From: Diabrotica undecimpunctata
Taxonomy: Eukaryota > Arthropoda > Insecta > Coleoptera > Chrysomelidae
Reading direction: 5' to 3'
DNA length: 64,000 nucleotides
Assembly: GCF_040954645.1 (NCBI RefSeq)
Contig: NC_092804.1
Coordinates: 147,693,108-147,757,107 of the forward strand
The position numbers and the translations under genes are program-made. Under the pieces are notes generated by a model that saw nothing but the letters and a program-made list of their open reading frames with translations, searched no databases and was not told where the DNA came from. Shown here one piece after another: positions 36,492 through 49,224 of this stretch; position 1 is the first letter of the stretch; every line of letters starts with the position of its first letter.

Positions 36492-39122
36492 TGTGTCAGT
36501 CACTTTGTACCTGTATCAGAAAGGATGCTCTTAGTTCAGCTAAACAGACCTCCCATAAAAACAAACATTATTCAAGTATACGCTCTTACAGCGGACGCCC
36601 CAGAAGAAATCATAGAAGAATTTTACAATGACCTTTCAAATATTGTCAAAAGGATTCGGAAAAACGAAGTAATACTAATAATGGGAGACTTAATGCCAAA
36701 GTTGGCAAAGGCCAAAGTGGAAATTTAGTGGGATCCTTTGGTCTAGGGGAACGTAATGAACGCGGAGACCGTTTGATTGAATTTGCAACTGAAGAACAGC
36801 TCGTAGTGACAAACACCTTTTATGATCTTCCTCCAAGACTACTATATACGTGGAAATCTCCCCAGGATACTAAAGATCACACAGTACGAAATCAAATAGA
36901 CTATATTCTTATTAACAAACGATTTAGAAACTCTATAACATCTGTTAAAGCGTACCCGGGATCCGACATAAATTCGGACCACAATCCACTTATCGCCAAA
37001 ATGAGACTTAGTTTAAAGAAAGTTTAAAGACCAAAAATTATGAAGTACGATATTAACCAACTGAAAAATAAAACAGTATAGGAAAAGGTACAAAAACGCC
37101 TAAAAGAAAAACCGTGGGCTCGTACAGAAAAACCATGGGTCGTACAGAAACAGATAACACAGATATAGAACTAGAAAATTTGCACAAAGTAAGTCAAGAA
37201 ATAACAGAGAAATACTTAAAACCTAAAAGAACAAATAAAAAGGAATGGATGACGGAGGAGATTCTATGTATGATGAAAGACAGAAGAAACGCTAAAGATA
37301 ATAAGAATTACTACAACAACATAAATAAAGAAATACAAAGGGCTATTAAAATACCAACAGAAATTTTTTTTAGCTCGAAGTGTACAGAGATAGAGTCATT
37401 ACAACAAAAACATGATTCATTTAACCTCCATAAAAATATTAAAGAAGCGGCAGGCTTATATAAACACAAAAACACTGGATTCCTGACAGATAATCAGGGA
37501 AACATAGTACTGGAAATAGAGCATAAAAGGGATATTTGGATTAAATGCGTGGAAAAAACTTTTGAAAATATACGAAGTAACACTGGAATCTGGACCACCA
37601 TTTACAGTTGAAGAAGTAAAATATGCCATCAAAAGCACCAAAGATGGTAAAGAAGTAGGCCCTGATAATTTTCACTCAGAATTCTTAAAACTTATGGACT
37701 ATGATGGCATAAAATGGTTGACAAATATATTTAACAATATATATGATACAGGCATAATTCCCCAAAAATGGTTAGTGTGAACTTTTATAAATCTTTCAAA
37801 AAAACCCAATGCGAGAAAGTGCGAAGACTATAGAATTATAAGCCTTATGAGCCATTTACTTAAAACATTTCTAAAGGTCATTCACAAAAGAATATATACA
37901 AAATGTGAGGAACAACTAACAAGAACACAATTCGGATTTCGTGATGCTCTGGGAACACGGGAGGCCCTTTTTGCTGTACAGGTGCTATTTCAGAGATGCA
38001 GGGATGTGAATTGTGACATATACGTATGCTTTATAGATTACCAGAAGGCATTTGACAGAGTAAAACATGACAAACTAAAGACTCTAATGCAAGAAATTGG
38101 AATTGACAACAAAGATCTTAGAATTATCAGAAACATTTACTACAATCAAACAACCAAAATCACAATAGAAGACCAGTTAACTGATAAAATTGCAATAGAA
38201 CGTGGAGTACGACAGGGCTGTATTTTGTCTCCATTGTTGTTCAATATTTATTCTGAATGGCTATTTAAGGAAGCTTTAGACGGTTGTGCGAAAGGAATAC
38301 TAAATAAACGGTGAATGGTTGAATAACATTAGATATGCGGATGACACTATAGTTTTTCCGATAACCTGAATGACTTACAGATATTAACAAATCGCATAAC
38401 AGAAGTCAGCAACAGATACGGACTAGCTCTTAACATAAAGAAAACCAAATTTATGACAATTAGTAAAAAACCAATACTAAACGCTCAACTTACAATCAAC
38501 CAACAGAATATCGAAAGAGTCGAGCAATATACATATCTAGGCACCAATTTAAATAGCCAATGGGACCACTCAACAAAAATTAAACAGCGAATAATAAAAG
38601 CAAAAGCAGCATTCGTTAGAATGAGAACCATTTTCAACAGTCGAGACATATCAATAAAAACAAAATGCCGTCTATTGAACTGCTACATATTCACAGTTCT
38701 GCTCTACGGAATGGAAGCGTGCACACTAACTGTTGCATCTATGAATCGGCTCGAAGCTTTCGAAATGTGGTGTTATAGGCGCATCTTATGTATATCCTGG
38801 GTTGACAGAGTTACTAATGTGCAGGTCCTGCGTAGAATGGGGAAAGAATGTGAAATTCTCATGACCGTCAAAACTAAAAAGTTGGAATATCTAGGACATG
38901 TAATGAGAAATCAAGAACGTTACGGCCTTCTCCAGCTGATTCTCCAAGGGAAGGTAAATGGTAAGAGAGGACCGGGAAGAAGACGCATTTCCTGGCTTCA
39001 AAATTTACGAAAGTGGTATAACACGACTACCACTGAACTGTTCCGCGCTGCAATAAACAAAGTAAAGATAGCCGTGATGATCGCCAACATCCGGAATGGA
39101 TAGGTACTTTAAGAAGAAGAAG
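36492..39122 (+). pseudogene. RTE/BovB-type LINE, near full length, 11-bp target duplication
   Basis: Domains in order: endonuclease (36492-37027; VQLNRPPIKTNIIQVYA, IMGD, GSFGLGERNERGDRLIEF, RNQIDYILI, SDHNPLIAKM), with the usual GDFNAK site altered and a frameshift at 36721; linker (37114-37611); RT (37562-38314; CFIDYQKAFDRVKHDKL, GVRQGCILSPLLFNIYSE) with a stop near 37778; YADDT at about 38335 followed by a frameshift; and the C-terminal block 38453-39103 (YLGTNLNSQWD, LEYLGHVMR). A GAAGAAGAAG tail ends it. ATGGAAAAGCA flanks it at 36481-36491 and 39123-39133. It is inserted in the hAT element and no longer codes. Confidence 0.93.
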
Positions 39123-39259
39123 ATGGAAAAGCAAGTTGAATACTTTTCTGGTGTAGTAAATGAAATATAAATTGTGTTATTTTGATATTATTATCAGTTC
39201 ATTTTGAACACAGTAGTGTTTTAAATTATTACTGAAAATATTTTAAAAGTTAGAAATTT

Positions 39260-39600
39260 ATACAAAATGGTACAAAATGATGGTAATTAGCAAATCGTAA
39301 AACTGAGCATTAGTATCTTCTAGGAATGATTTGAATTGACGATGCCTCAAAGATGATTTTGCACATATAAAGTTCACTATGTTCATGACGGTTTGCATTT
39401 TAATGTGAAAATTTGGATTTAAACTGCAACACACTTTGATGATACGATATTAGATTTCCATTGCACATAGGATCGCCACTTAGTCACTGAACCAAGCCTT
39501 TTCTACATCCAACTATCGCTGCAGCGCCGTCAGTAGTGATCGAAATAACTTTTTTTACATCCAAATTCCTTATGCTGTGTCCAAACTATCCTTGCCAGAA
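39260..39600 (-). pseudogene. hAT transposase fragment
   Basis: The minus strand reads VISITTDGAAAIVGCRKGLV, the first catalytic-aspartate block of hAT transposases, then NGNLISYHQSVLQ and, after a frameshift, VMNIVNFICAKSSLRHRQFKS. Only about 110 residues survive, between the LINE and the right terminal repeat. Confidence 0.82.
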
Positions 39601-40020
39601 TAGTCGATGGTGGATGTGTTGCCACCGATATTTAGGTATTCGATAGCATCGATCCTAAATCGATGTTAAATGAGAATATCCAACATCAACCCCAGTAATC
39701 TTTGATTTTATTAAATACAATAGAATTATTATAGATCTCCACAGAATGGTTAATATGTAAGAATCATCTAAATCGAAATAATGTTCATTGAAGTAATGAA
39801 ATACAACAGAATTTCAAAATTTGAAATGCAAAAGAAATTAATTTTATTATGGTTCTATTACTTGAATGTTTATAAAACACATTTTAGTTTTATTATAGAC
39901 TGGTTACTAGGTACGTCATAAATATGCAAATTAAAATAATTTTAGTAGCGGTCCGCAAAAAACAAGCTCACGGTCCGGATGCGGACCGCGGTCCGTCATT
40001 TGGTGACCCCTGTTCTAGGT

Positions 40021-40590
40021 GACCGAATCTGCATAACTCATTATTTTTCAATCCCATCAACTACAACTGCCTATTCAGCTTACAATGCCTTGTTAACAAA
40101 CCTACTACGGCTTTGACTGTTTTCCTGTCTTTACTTATTAGTTCTGCTGTAAATTTTAACGAAAGGTATATAATGAACTGTTTCGCCTGTCTTGGTCCCG
40201 GTGAACATCTTCACTATTCCAGAGATTTGTGTCTATCTACTTTCTTATACTTGTTCTTGTTACCCCCTTTGCAATGCCGTAGATCTCGATCCATTGAATG
40301 GTATTAATAAGCCATGTTTGGCCATTTTATCTGATTTTTCATTGAATATTAACGATAGTTTCAGTATTTTTCTGAAATATATATCTGACGTTCTCTTGAT
40401 GTTTTTAAAAGTAAAAAATCAAAGGAGTGATGGATGAAGAATCTTGTTTTAGGCTTTTTCTTATTATAAAAAACTTATTTACTACTTTAGGCTAATTTTT
40501 CCTTGCAGATTGTGTTAATCTTGAAAGACGTGTTTGCATTTTTTGTATATTTAAAAATATTAAAACTAAAATTGAAGACCTTATTGCAAC
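40021..40590. other. No gene recognised
   Basis: Short frames only. Confidence 0.4.
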
Positions 40591-40595
40591 ATAAT

Positions 40596-40774
40596 GGTAA
40601 GCCACAATTTTACAGAATTCTATTTAATTGCATTACGTATTTAAAGAAACCTATGTTAAGCCACACAAAAATTATTTGTTAATTAGTGCAATAGATGGCG
40701 GAGTTATTGATGAATCGTGTTTATGCAATCGTCCGTTTCTGTTCACTTTTTCGCGTAAACCGTGGTAAGCCACA
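40596..40774. repeat. Repeated TAAGCCACA motif upstream of the transposase gene
   Basis: (G/T)TAAGCCACA occurs at 40596-40606, 40656-40665 and 40764-40774, ending 6 bp before the start codon. Inverted copies lie in the intron (40957-40964 as GGCTTACC; 41020-41028 as TGTGGCTTA). Another direct copy lies just after the gene (42976-42986). They may be transposase-binding sites. Confidence 0.6.
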
Positions 40775-40779
40775 TCAAA

Positions 40780-42930
40780 ATGGCGTCGACATCAGGTGCA
40801 CGTGCTGAATTAAGAGCGGTTTTAAGCGAAAATAGCACTTTAAATGTAAATTTTATTGATGATAGTGATGATAGTGTAGCAGATAAAGACTTTAGGCCTA
40901 GTAGCGATGATTTTTCGTCTCAATCTAGCGAAGTAAGCTTTTTTTTCTGATTTTTTGGCTTACCATGTTTTTGTACAAAAATATTTCGTGTATATTACAT
41001 GGAAAAATATGGTATGCCATGTGGCTTATCGAGTTGTTGATATAAAAATTCTGAAATATTCGCAAATTCTAGAGTCTAATGCAGTCATGTGTTGTTGTAT
41101 TTTAGAATGAATTGCAGGAACCAATATCAAGGCTTTTTGAAGATAAGGAGGTAAATCCAGAGAAGAGAAAACCAACAAGATGAAGACAAACAAATGAGGA
41201 ACACTATGATCGAAATGACAGAAAAAGAAGCCGTAATTCTGGACAGCAGTATACTTCGAAGAAAACTAAGACGATTTTCAGTTCACGTAAAATTGGCGAA
41301 CCGTGTGAATGTAAAAATAAATGTAGGGAGAAACTGCAAGGTAATCATGAACATTTATTTAAGAAATTTTGGGAGTTGTGCTCATTCGACCTTCAAAATA
41401 GCTATCTCTTTGGGTGTATCAGAGTAAAAAATAAGAATAGATCGTATAAGAAAAAACAAAAACGCAACATTTCTAGAAGAAAATTTACCGCTGAATATTT
41501 GATTAATATAGGGGAGATGGAAATTAAAGTATGCAAGACTGAATTCCTAAGTGTTCATGGTCTTCAAAAATCTCGTGGAAGAATTGAATTGAATTGAATT
41601 GAAAATATTTTTAAAATGAAGTCACTCGGGGCTATGGTTCCTATTCCTGATAAGAGAGGTAAGCACACAAACAGACCTAATAAACATTCAGAGGAACAGA
41701 TTCAATCAGTCAAAACTCATATTGAATCCATTCCCAAATACCAAAGTCACTATAGCAGAGCCAAAAATATAAAAAAAGAATATCTGAACTGTGATATGAC
41801 AACTACAGGACTATATACAGATTTTTATGTGCCATGTTGTAGAGAAATGAATATTACGCCAGTTAAAGAAAGTGCGTATAGACAAATATTTTGTACTCAT
41901 TATAACATAGGGTTTAAATTACCTCGTTCTGATACGTGTAAGACTTGTGATGAGACGACTATTAAAATTCAGGCATCAAAAGACGTTAATAACGAAGAAC
42001 AAGAAAAAGAGCTAACTACTTTCTTAAACGTACATATTACTCGAGCTGACGCAATGCAAACTTTGCTAAAAACTGAAAAAAACGAATGTGTTACAAACAA
42101 ATCAAAATTGGTAATCTCGTTTGACTTACAGCAAAGTATGCCGCTGCCAAAATTAACCACCGGTCCTGCATTTTACTGCAGAAAACTGTGGCTTTATAAC
42201 TTAGGGATTCACGACTGTACCAGCTAAGCGTGGAGCAGATGAGGTTATTTCTGTTGTGATGAAAGTCGTCAGATTATGACGACTTGTTGTTTTTACCGAT
42301 AACTGTCCTGGTCAGAACAAGAATTGGCAGTTAATTTCTTTTTGGTTGCAGTTAGTCAGGGAAAAGAAATTTAAACAAATAACGCATCACTTTCTGGTTA
42401 GTGGTCATTCTGTTATGCCATCAGACCGAGATTTTGCTCAAATTGAGAAGCGTCAGAGAAACCGTGCACCCATTATTTATTCGCCAGAAGGTTGGGTAGA
42501 TATTATTACGAAAGCAAATAAAAAGAATCCTTTTGTTGTTACCCAGATGACCCAAAATGATTTTTACAGTTTTGAAGCTCTTCTTAATAATATTAATAAA
42601 AATGCACGTTTTCCGGACAAGCAGAGCTTAAATTTTGCAAAAATATACAGCTTTCAATTTAAATCAGAAAAAGTGGGGTCAATTTTTGTCAAACACACTG
42701 TCAATGGAGACTATCAAGAAGTTAATATCTTAAGGAAAGGCAGACCTGTAACAATAGAGTTGTCAAACATTCTCAAGAAATATAACGAGCCTCTGAAAAT
42801 TGCGAAAAATAAACTGGAAAATATAAAAAGCTTGTTACCTTATATTCCGCCAGTCTACCATACTTTTTATAATCAGTTAAACGAAGCTTCTGACTATGTG
42901 AATGAAGAAGTGGAAATTGTAGAAACATAA
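40780..42930 (+). pseudogene. Intron-containing DDE transposase relic
   Basis: Exon 1 is 40780-40932 (MASTSGARAELR..., acidic Ser/Asp-rich). The intron 40933-41105 has GTAAGC and TTTTAG ends, phase 0. Exon 2 runs on with CECKNKCREKL (Cys-rich), QNSYLFGCI, IPKYQSHYSRAKN, and ADT-type Cys pairs (SDTCKTCDE). Catalytic candidates: Asp at 42123 (SFDLQQ), Asp at 42298 (TDNCPGQN) and Glu at 42445 (AQIEKR). The C-terminus is LLPYIPPVYHTFYNQL, ending at 42930. Lesions: TGA at 41181, a TGA at 41595 created by an ATTGA repeat expansion, and a frameshift near 42225 with a stop at 42277. I know this family only as a widespread arthropod transposase-like protein, possibly Sola-type. Confidence 0.7.
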
Positions 42931-42986
42931 CTTAGTTTATTTTTTTGTGTTACGATTTTTTTAATTTAAGAACATGTTAAGCCACA

Positions 42987-45950
42987 TTTTTTTCGAATAA
43001 ACATCTTCTTTTATGTAAATATGTGTTTTTTTATGTGAAATAATAAATGCACATGGAATTTAATAAATAACATAATTAAATAATAAGCGTTAAGGTTTTT
43101 ACATTTAAAGCAATATTTTCTAGATTTTTTTAAAACTTGAAACATCAACATCTCGGTTTTATTATTTTGATCAATAGGATAATATGCAGCCTTTTGTTTT
43201 TATTCTTACATAGGTAAAAATATTGATGTATCTTTTTTCCAATTTACTGATTCTGATACAGTTTCAAAGCCAGATGGTTTTGCAAATAAGAATGTTATAA
43301 ACGCCTGACTGAGTACACGAAGTGCAAACTCAAATCATTCAGCTTCAAAGCCAATGAAATAATATGGGTCAGTAATCCGTTGTGACTAAATTACAGGCGA
43401 TTTTCAGTGTAATAAACAGTTTATAAGCGTAACATTGAAGTACAAATTCAGTTAGCAGTTTGTGCACGGAGTGTAAATTGTAACACGTGACCGCCCAAGG
43501 AGAAATTATATAAACACATAAATGCAGCATCGATGTTAAAAGATGAATAGACGGCATTTAGGACAAAATTGATGTAAAATTTTAAAATAGATTTGTACAA
43601 TTATCTGAATTTTACGTAATCTGAACGTATTTACATATTATGTATAATAATAAGAATAACGTATGGCACTTTTCAGGGGAGATCCTTTCAGACGGGTTCC
43701 GGAGCCAATTGCATCTTTAACCCTGTTTTAAGTAGCTAGTATACCAGGAGGATCGACGATTTTACGGGTCCTCCGAAGCAAGCCACATATGTATATATAG
43801 CTATACTTTATTCGCTTAGCTCGGGCATATTTTGACAGATTCATTGTCGGAAACCTGCAACACAACAATTCCTACTTCTCAGTATTAATAGCTCAAGTAT
43901 CCTACTATTGCAGACTTTTTTCTTTAAAAAAAGAAGAATTGTTCTAAATAGTGGAAGTGTATACTAAACCCATCAAATTTTGGGTAGTATATATTTAAAA
44001 AATATATTTTAGTTGTTATAACTTAACATAACTATTTATTATATGGTGCAGATAAATAAATATTGATTGTCGGTAATTCGCAAAGTTCTATTTTATTTAC
44101 TATTTAGTTTGTTTACTATTAATATTGGCTATGGGTACGTACTCTTGGTTGTATAGTAATTTCCAGCCACTTTTAGGCTGTCAAAAAGTAACTAACTTCG
44201 CAAAAAAATAATTACTAAATTCACTAGACAGTTCGGACTGGGAATAGCGAACCGAGTATAGGTATCAAATTGAAATAGAAAATTAAAAAAAACAAAATTG
44301 AAATAGAAATTTCTCAACAGCAAACTTTTTTTATTTGTATTTTTTAATGTGGCTAATCGAGGTAGTGTGTAAGCTGTTAACATATTAGTAAATTTCTTTT
44401 AAATGTTTAATATCTGATCTTTTATTTATTGTATCATTATTTTTGAAAATAAATGTCATTTTCAGAAAATTCCTTTTGTGTTTGAATGTTTTAGTCTTAT
44501 GAGCGAAAACACCAAATGAATCAAAATCTTGATGCTTTTATTATCCACCAGTGAAGCTAAAGAACACCTGTTTGGACCTAGTCTATAATCACTTTTGTGA
44601 AAAACAATGCGTTTTTTGATCAATCTATTGAGTTGTCCTAATATACTGTGTACTACAAACAATGCTGTATACTATACACCACCTTAGCCGAATGTTCTTG
44701 GAGGGATTTATCTGGCATTTTTGAAAAACGACTATTAATAGTTAATAATGTTCTATTGGCTGGCTACCTTTGCATACAAGTGTGCTTTTAAAGCTGGTAT
44801 GGCATGGTAAAATGTAAGTAAAAGATTCTGTATTGACACTACTTTCACTTTTTCTTATATTTTCAGTATTTATATGATGAATAGGTTGGAATAAATAAGT
44901 TGTAAATAATGTTGTTTTTTTTTTGTTTTTTGTGAAATGATTTACCTCCCATTCATTAAATTCCAGTTTATAACGATACAAACATCACAAGTTTATTGTT
45001 TTCGTCAAATAATTACTTTATTCGAATTTCCTTTGATTCTATTCGTTTGTTAAGTTTTTGTTTGGTTTTAATATTTTTCTTCTAAAAATAGTTCGCTTTT
45101 AAATCTTTTTATAAACGCTTTAAAGCTGTATACTTCCCGTATTCTACATAAATAAATATAGATAAAAATATTTGTCAGTTTTATATATTATTTAAATCTA
45201 CATTGAGGTAAATTGACAATCTCTTTATATTTATTATTTTACCAATGTCCAGTGTCTTTTTTGATAATTAGGTCTTATATTCTTTTTTGATATAATCTAA
45301 TCTCCAAACCACGTTTTATTTTTAACTTTTAAATACTTATATGCAGCTAGAGGAGTGTATTAAAATAATTTAACTAATTTGTTTAATAATTATTATATTC
45401 AGTAAATTTTTGCTATTTGCTTATATATATATATATATATACATATATCTTCTTTTAAATATGGCAAGGAAATGTTTAAATTTTATGCAGTCGCTAACAC
45501 AAGGTTTCTTATCTTAGTTTTTTGGCCTTACATAAATTTTTGTTAACCTTTTTGGGTGAAAGTTCTCAAACTATGTGGTAGCGTAGGGATTAATATGAGG
45601 AACTCAATGGTTGGCTCAAATTACAGAAATGTATACATTCAACCACATTCAAACCAGTATCTGAAGCCAACTACGTTCAGCAAGTGATCCAACAATAATA
45701 CCATAAGTATCATTTTTAAATTTTTGTACTGCTTTACGCAGCATTTGATTTGTTTTTTTTAATATAAAATTTTATTTGACTCTTAATGTACACTAAATAT
45801 GATTAGGTAACTTTTATTTGTCCAAGCCAAACTAATTTTTAAGCTTTGCATTTAAGATAAGACGTTTCTACACCTCAGAGACTAAGCTAGAACAAGCCTT
45901 AAGCAATTGGCTCCGAATATTCCAAGTAATATATATGTTAATAATATATT
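42987..45950. other. No gene recognised
   Basis: AT-rich. Two adjacent minus-strand frames (44981-44742 and 44662-44462) may be one broken protein, but no family is recognised. A short TA run lies at 45421-45447. Confidence 0.4.
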
Positions 45951-45956
45951 ACTTAC

Positions 45957-48264
45957 CCTTCGGAGTACGGAGATTATTTTACTTACTTTTATTACGATGA
46001 TGGGTCAAGCGTGACCCATTCTCATTTTATTTATAAGGATGGTTTAAATTGTCAGTATTATTAAACAATTTTTTAAGATGGTTCGCCATCCTGGTGTTTT
46101 TGGCAGTAGTTGCATTAATTTTGACAATATGGACTTCTTCACGTTTTGAATATTTATTGTCACTACCCTTACAAGAATAACAACGACCTTGTTTTGTTGC
46201 AGATTGCGGCACTTCTATTTGCTTTTTTACACTAACACCGGTGGTCTCTATTGCTGCGATTACGGATTTATAGTACCCGGTGGGTTCTTCTTGTATTGCT
46301 TAAGCTCTTCGTTTTATATTGGGTGTTAATTGTTTTCCAAGGTCCTCCAGAAATAGTTTTCTGCGATGTTTTATATTTACTTGGGTGTTCCATCCCGGAT
46401 TTTTCATATTCCATAGAACGAAAGCATTGTAGCATGCAATATCCAAAAAGTTAAAAAATAGAAGTAAGGGCCATCTTCATGTTACATGTGTACTCTCGAA
46501 TCAATTTATCCAAAATATCAACTCCACTTTTGGTTTTGTTGTAATCCAAAATAATCTTTGGTTTAAACTTTTGGTCTTCACCAGAAATTTCATGTTCATT
46601 GTGTAAGGTCGATAATAATACAACAAACTTGTTAGGCTTGGTTACATATGAAACTAAAGTAATGTTTCTAGTGAACATAAATTTTGAAGAATACAGTGAG
46701 CGATCTGTCATTTTAAGCGATAATTTGGGTAAACTCTTCCTATTTTTTCTGATAGTACTCAAAAGAGTTAAATTTTTGGATAAGAGTTCTTCAGATAAAG
46801 AAATGTCGGTAAAAAAATTATCAGTTGTAATATTTCGACCAGACCTATATCAATGTTCTGCAAGTGTTTTGACAACTCATGGGCCTTGGTTACGTTCAGA
46901 TTGATCACCAATCTTTCCAGTACATATCTTAAAATTACAACAATAAAAATTTTCAGCGTCACATAGGGTCCAAGCCTTTATACTGTATTTTTTCGGTTTA
47001 CTGGGTATATAAATCAGAAATGGACAACGTTCCCTAAAATCTATAAGCTGCTCGTCGATAGTACCAAAAGCAGATGGTTCATATGATTCTCTACAATTTT
47101 GGGCAAATAGATCAGCGATTTCTCGAATAGGAGCTAATTTATCTCGTTCTCTTCTTTCTCCTCTCGTATCCAAATTATCAAAGCGAATATACTTCAGAAT
47201 ACTTATAAAAGCTTAGAGATGCTTTATAAATAGGACGCGTAAATGCATTATTTGTATTGGACCATAAATTATGCACCTTCTCATGAGACTCTCTGAACCT
47301 TCCACATAATATTAGTATACCAAAGAAACCACGCAGTTCCACTAGATCAACGTCAACCCAATCCTTCCTTTTTTTCGTTCTTACTATTATACGCAGCTAT
47401 AAACTCAATAGCTCTCTTATTGGTATACTCGAGAATCATTGACATTTTGACTTTTCGTAATGAGATCTATTTTTTACTGTAATAAATTACATGCCAATGT
47501 CTTACCCTTTTTTGGAGCTATATAACGCCATGCTCGTCCTTCGCACATAACATCAGACACGTTAGATCGTTCACTATCTGTATTTTCAGAAGTTGTCGCT
47601 AAAACTTCCTCGTTCTCGAGTTCAGTAATTGACAAATTACCTTCATGTGCTTCTGGCTCACAACCGTCAATATCACTCTCTTCACTATTGCTTTCATCCA
47701 GCTCTGCAACGTCATCTTCTTCACTATCTGATACGAGCAAAGCATACAACTCAGCTTCACTCAAAGGTTTATTCTTTTTCCACATTTTGATATAATACTG
47801 CACACTTCAAGATCGATGCTTGAATTAAATTTATAAACAAACTTGAAATACCGCTTTACACCAAAGTTAGACCTCTCGTCTCGGACGTTCTCATAGAATA
47901 TGCCTATTAGACACTACATTTACTCCTAAGGTTAACTTTTATCTACTAATATTTCTACAAACATAATCATTTGGCCTTGAATACGTTCACTGGTAAACAG
48001 ACGGCTGCGTTTTTCGTATACCTACAAACATATTGAAAATATTTTTCGAAATCCGAAGACCGGGTCAGGACTGATCCGGTGTCATAGATGTTACGTAGAG
48101 GAAAAACTGTAATTTGCATGTTCACGAATGATACACGAAAAAATAGATTGAAACAAATAAGGTGAACTTACGATCAATCGGATTTGTAAAAAAAGTATTT
48201 CATGAAATATTAAGAAATCAGTGAATTTCGGGTCGCGCTTGACCCAGTCTTCGTACTCCGAAGG
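45957..48264 (-). mobile_element. piggyBac-like element 2, complete ends
   Basis: The terminal inverted repeat CCTTCGGAGTACG(G/A)AGA is at 45957-45973 and inverted at 48248-48264. Target TTAA lies at 48265-48268, with its left copy mutated to TTAC (45953-45956). Subterminal GGGTCA-AGCG-TGACCC (46002-46017) recurs at the other end as GGGTCGCGCTTGACCC. Length 2308 bp, close to a full piggyBac. Confidence 0.92.
46027..47803 (-). pseudogene. piggyBac transposase of element 2, broken
   Basis: Starts at 47803 (MQYYIKMWKKNKPLSEAEL) with the acidic N-terminus typical of the family (VSDSEEDDVAELDE). Next are 47173-46877 (SAFGTIDEQLIDFRERCPF, YIPSKPKKYSIKAWTLCDAENF), 46962-46768, 46762-46451 (KPKIILDYNKTKSGVDILD, the third catalytic aspartate region) and 46212-46027 (CYSCKGSDNKYSKR, a shortened cysteine-rich end). 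At least four frameshifts or stops and a lost second-aspartate block make it non-functional. It is the source gene of a TTAA-specific cut-and-paste element. Confidence 0.88.
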
Positions 48265-48268
48265 TTAA

Positions 48269-49090
48269 ATACACAAGTTTACATGTTAGTAGCAGTAATA
48301 TTTAGGTTTTGTATTATAATATAACTCATCAAGTTCTTGAGCGGTATTAACGGTAAGAGATAATATAGAATTGGTTGCTTTTTGTCGACCTAGTTAAATT
48401 AATTTCCTTAAAATTTTTTAGACTCTTTCAGAAAACTGTTATAAAATATTGTAGCATATTTTTTGTGCGTTGTAGCCAACGACCTTCCTGTAATTTGAAG
48501 AACTCTATCAACTTTTTCTTGCTCTTTTTACAAATGTTGTCCTTAGTAAAGCAGCAAAATCCTTAGTCAAAAAAAAAACAGAAGTTAATTAAATGATATT
48601 AAATGAAGGTTTTTTGTTTGTGCATCGAATGAAAATTGCCCAGTTATAAGGATGAGTAATTTTTAATCCTGATTTTCTTTCCTGTTTTTCGATAAGAGAA
48701 TGGTCGATATCGCGTTCCATGTGAGAATGTCCAAAGATCATAAGTTTGTAGTTGATTTCATCTATTTAGCTTTTTATTTGCACTACTGATATAAACATAA
48801 CAGGAACGTGGAAATTTTTATTATGCTTTCCGCATGTATCTGAATAAACCATTATTTTAATGACTTCAGGTGGCAGGTTTATTATTTCTTTAAAAATACA
48901 ACAAGCGATCTCGTTTGCACCACGGTACGCAATTGATTTATACTAGTTATAACAAGAAGCTGTTTCTTAAGCACAATTATGTACAGTTAAATTATTCAGT
49001 ACGGTTTTTTATAAAAGAAACAGAAGTTTCCAAAAAAGAAGCTGACAGGCACTGCTGATCTTCCACTAAAATTCTTTTGCTCTAACACTA
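48269..49090. other. No gene recognised
   Basis: AT-rich flank with short chance frames only. Confidence 0.45.
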
Positions 49091-49091
49091 A

Positions 49092-49092
<1 letters not shown>

Positions 49093-49183
<91 letters not shown>

Positions 49184-49196
49184 GTGTGTGTGTGTG
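49093..49196. repeat. (TA)n followed by (TG)n
   Basis: About 87 bp of TA grading into a short TGTGTG run. Confidence 0.97.
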
Positions 49197-49224
49197 TTTT
49201 GTTTGTCAAATAACAAACCAACAA

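Larger units (their letters stand above)
36067..40012 (-). mobile_element. hAT element with 8-bp target duplication, carrying a LINE
   Basis: CAGGGGTCACCAA at 36067-36079 is repeated inverted at 40000-40012. TTCTAGGT flanks both sides (36059-36066 and 40013-40020), the 8-bp duplication of hAT elements. The 3946-bp span includes a 2631-bp RTE LINE (36492-39122), so the original element was about 1.3 kb, already internally deleted. CAGTGGCGTAAC at 36149 hints at a further nested hAT end. Confidence 0.93.

Noticed and set aside
44462..44981. Two adjacent minus frames as a host gene exon
   Set aside because: No recognisable domain, splice signals or conservation evidence; left as unassigned.
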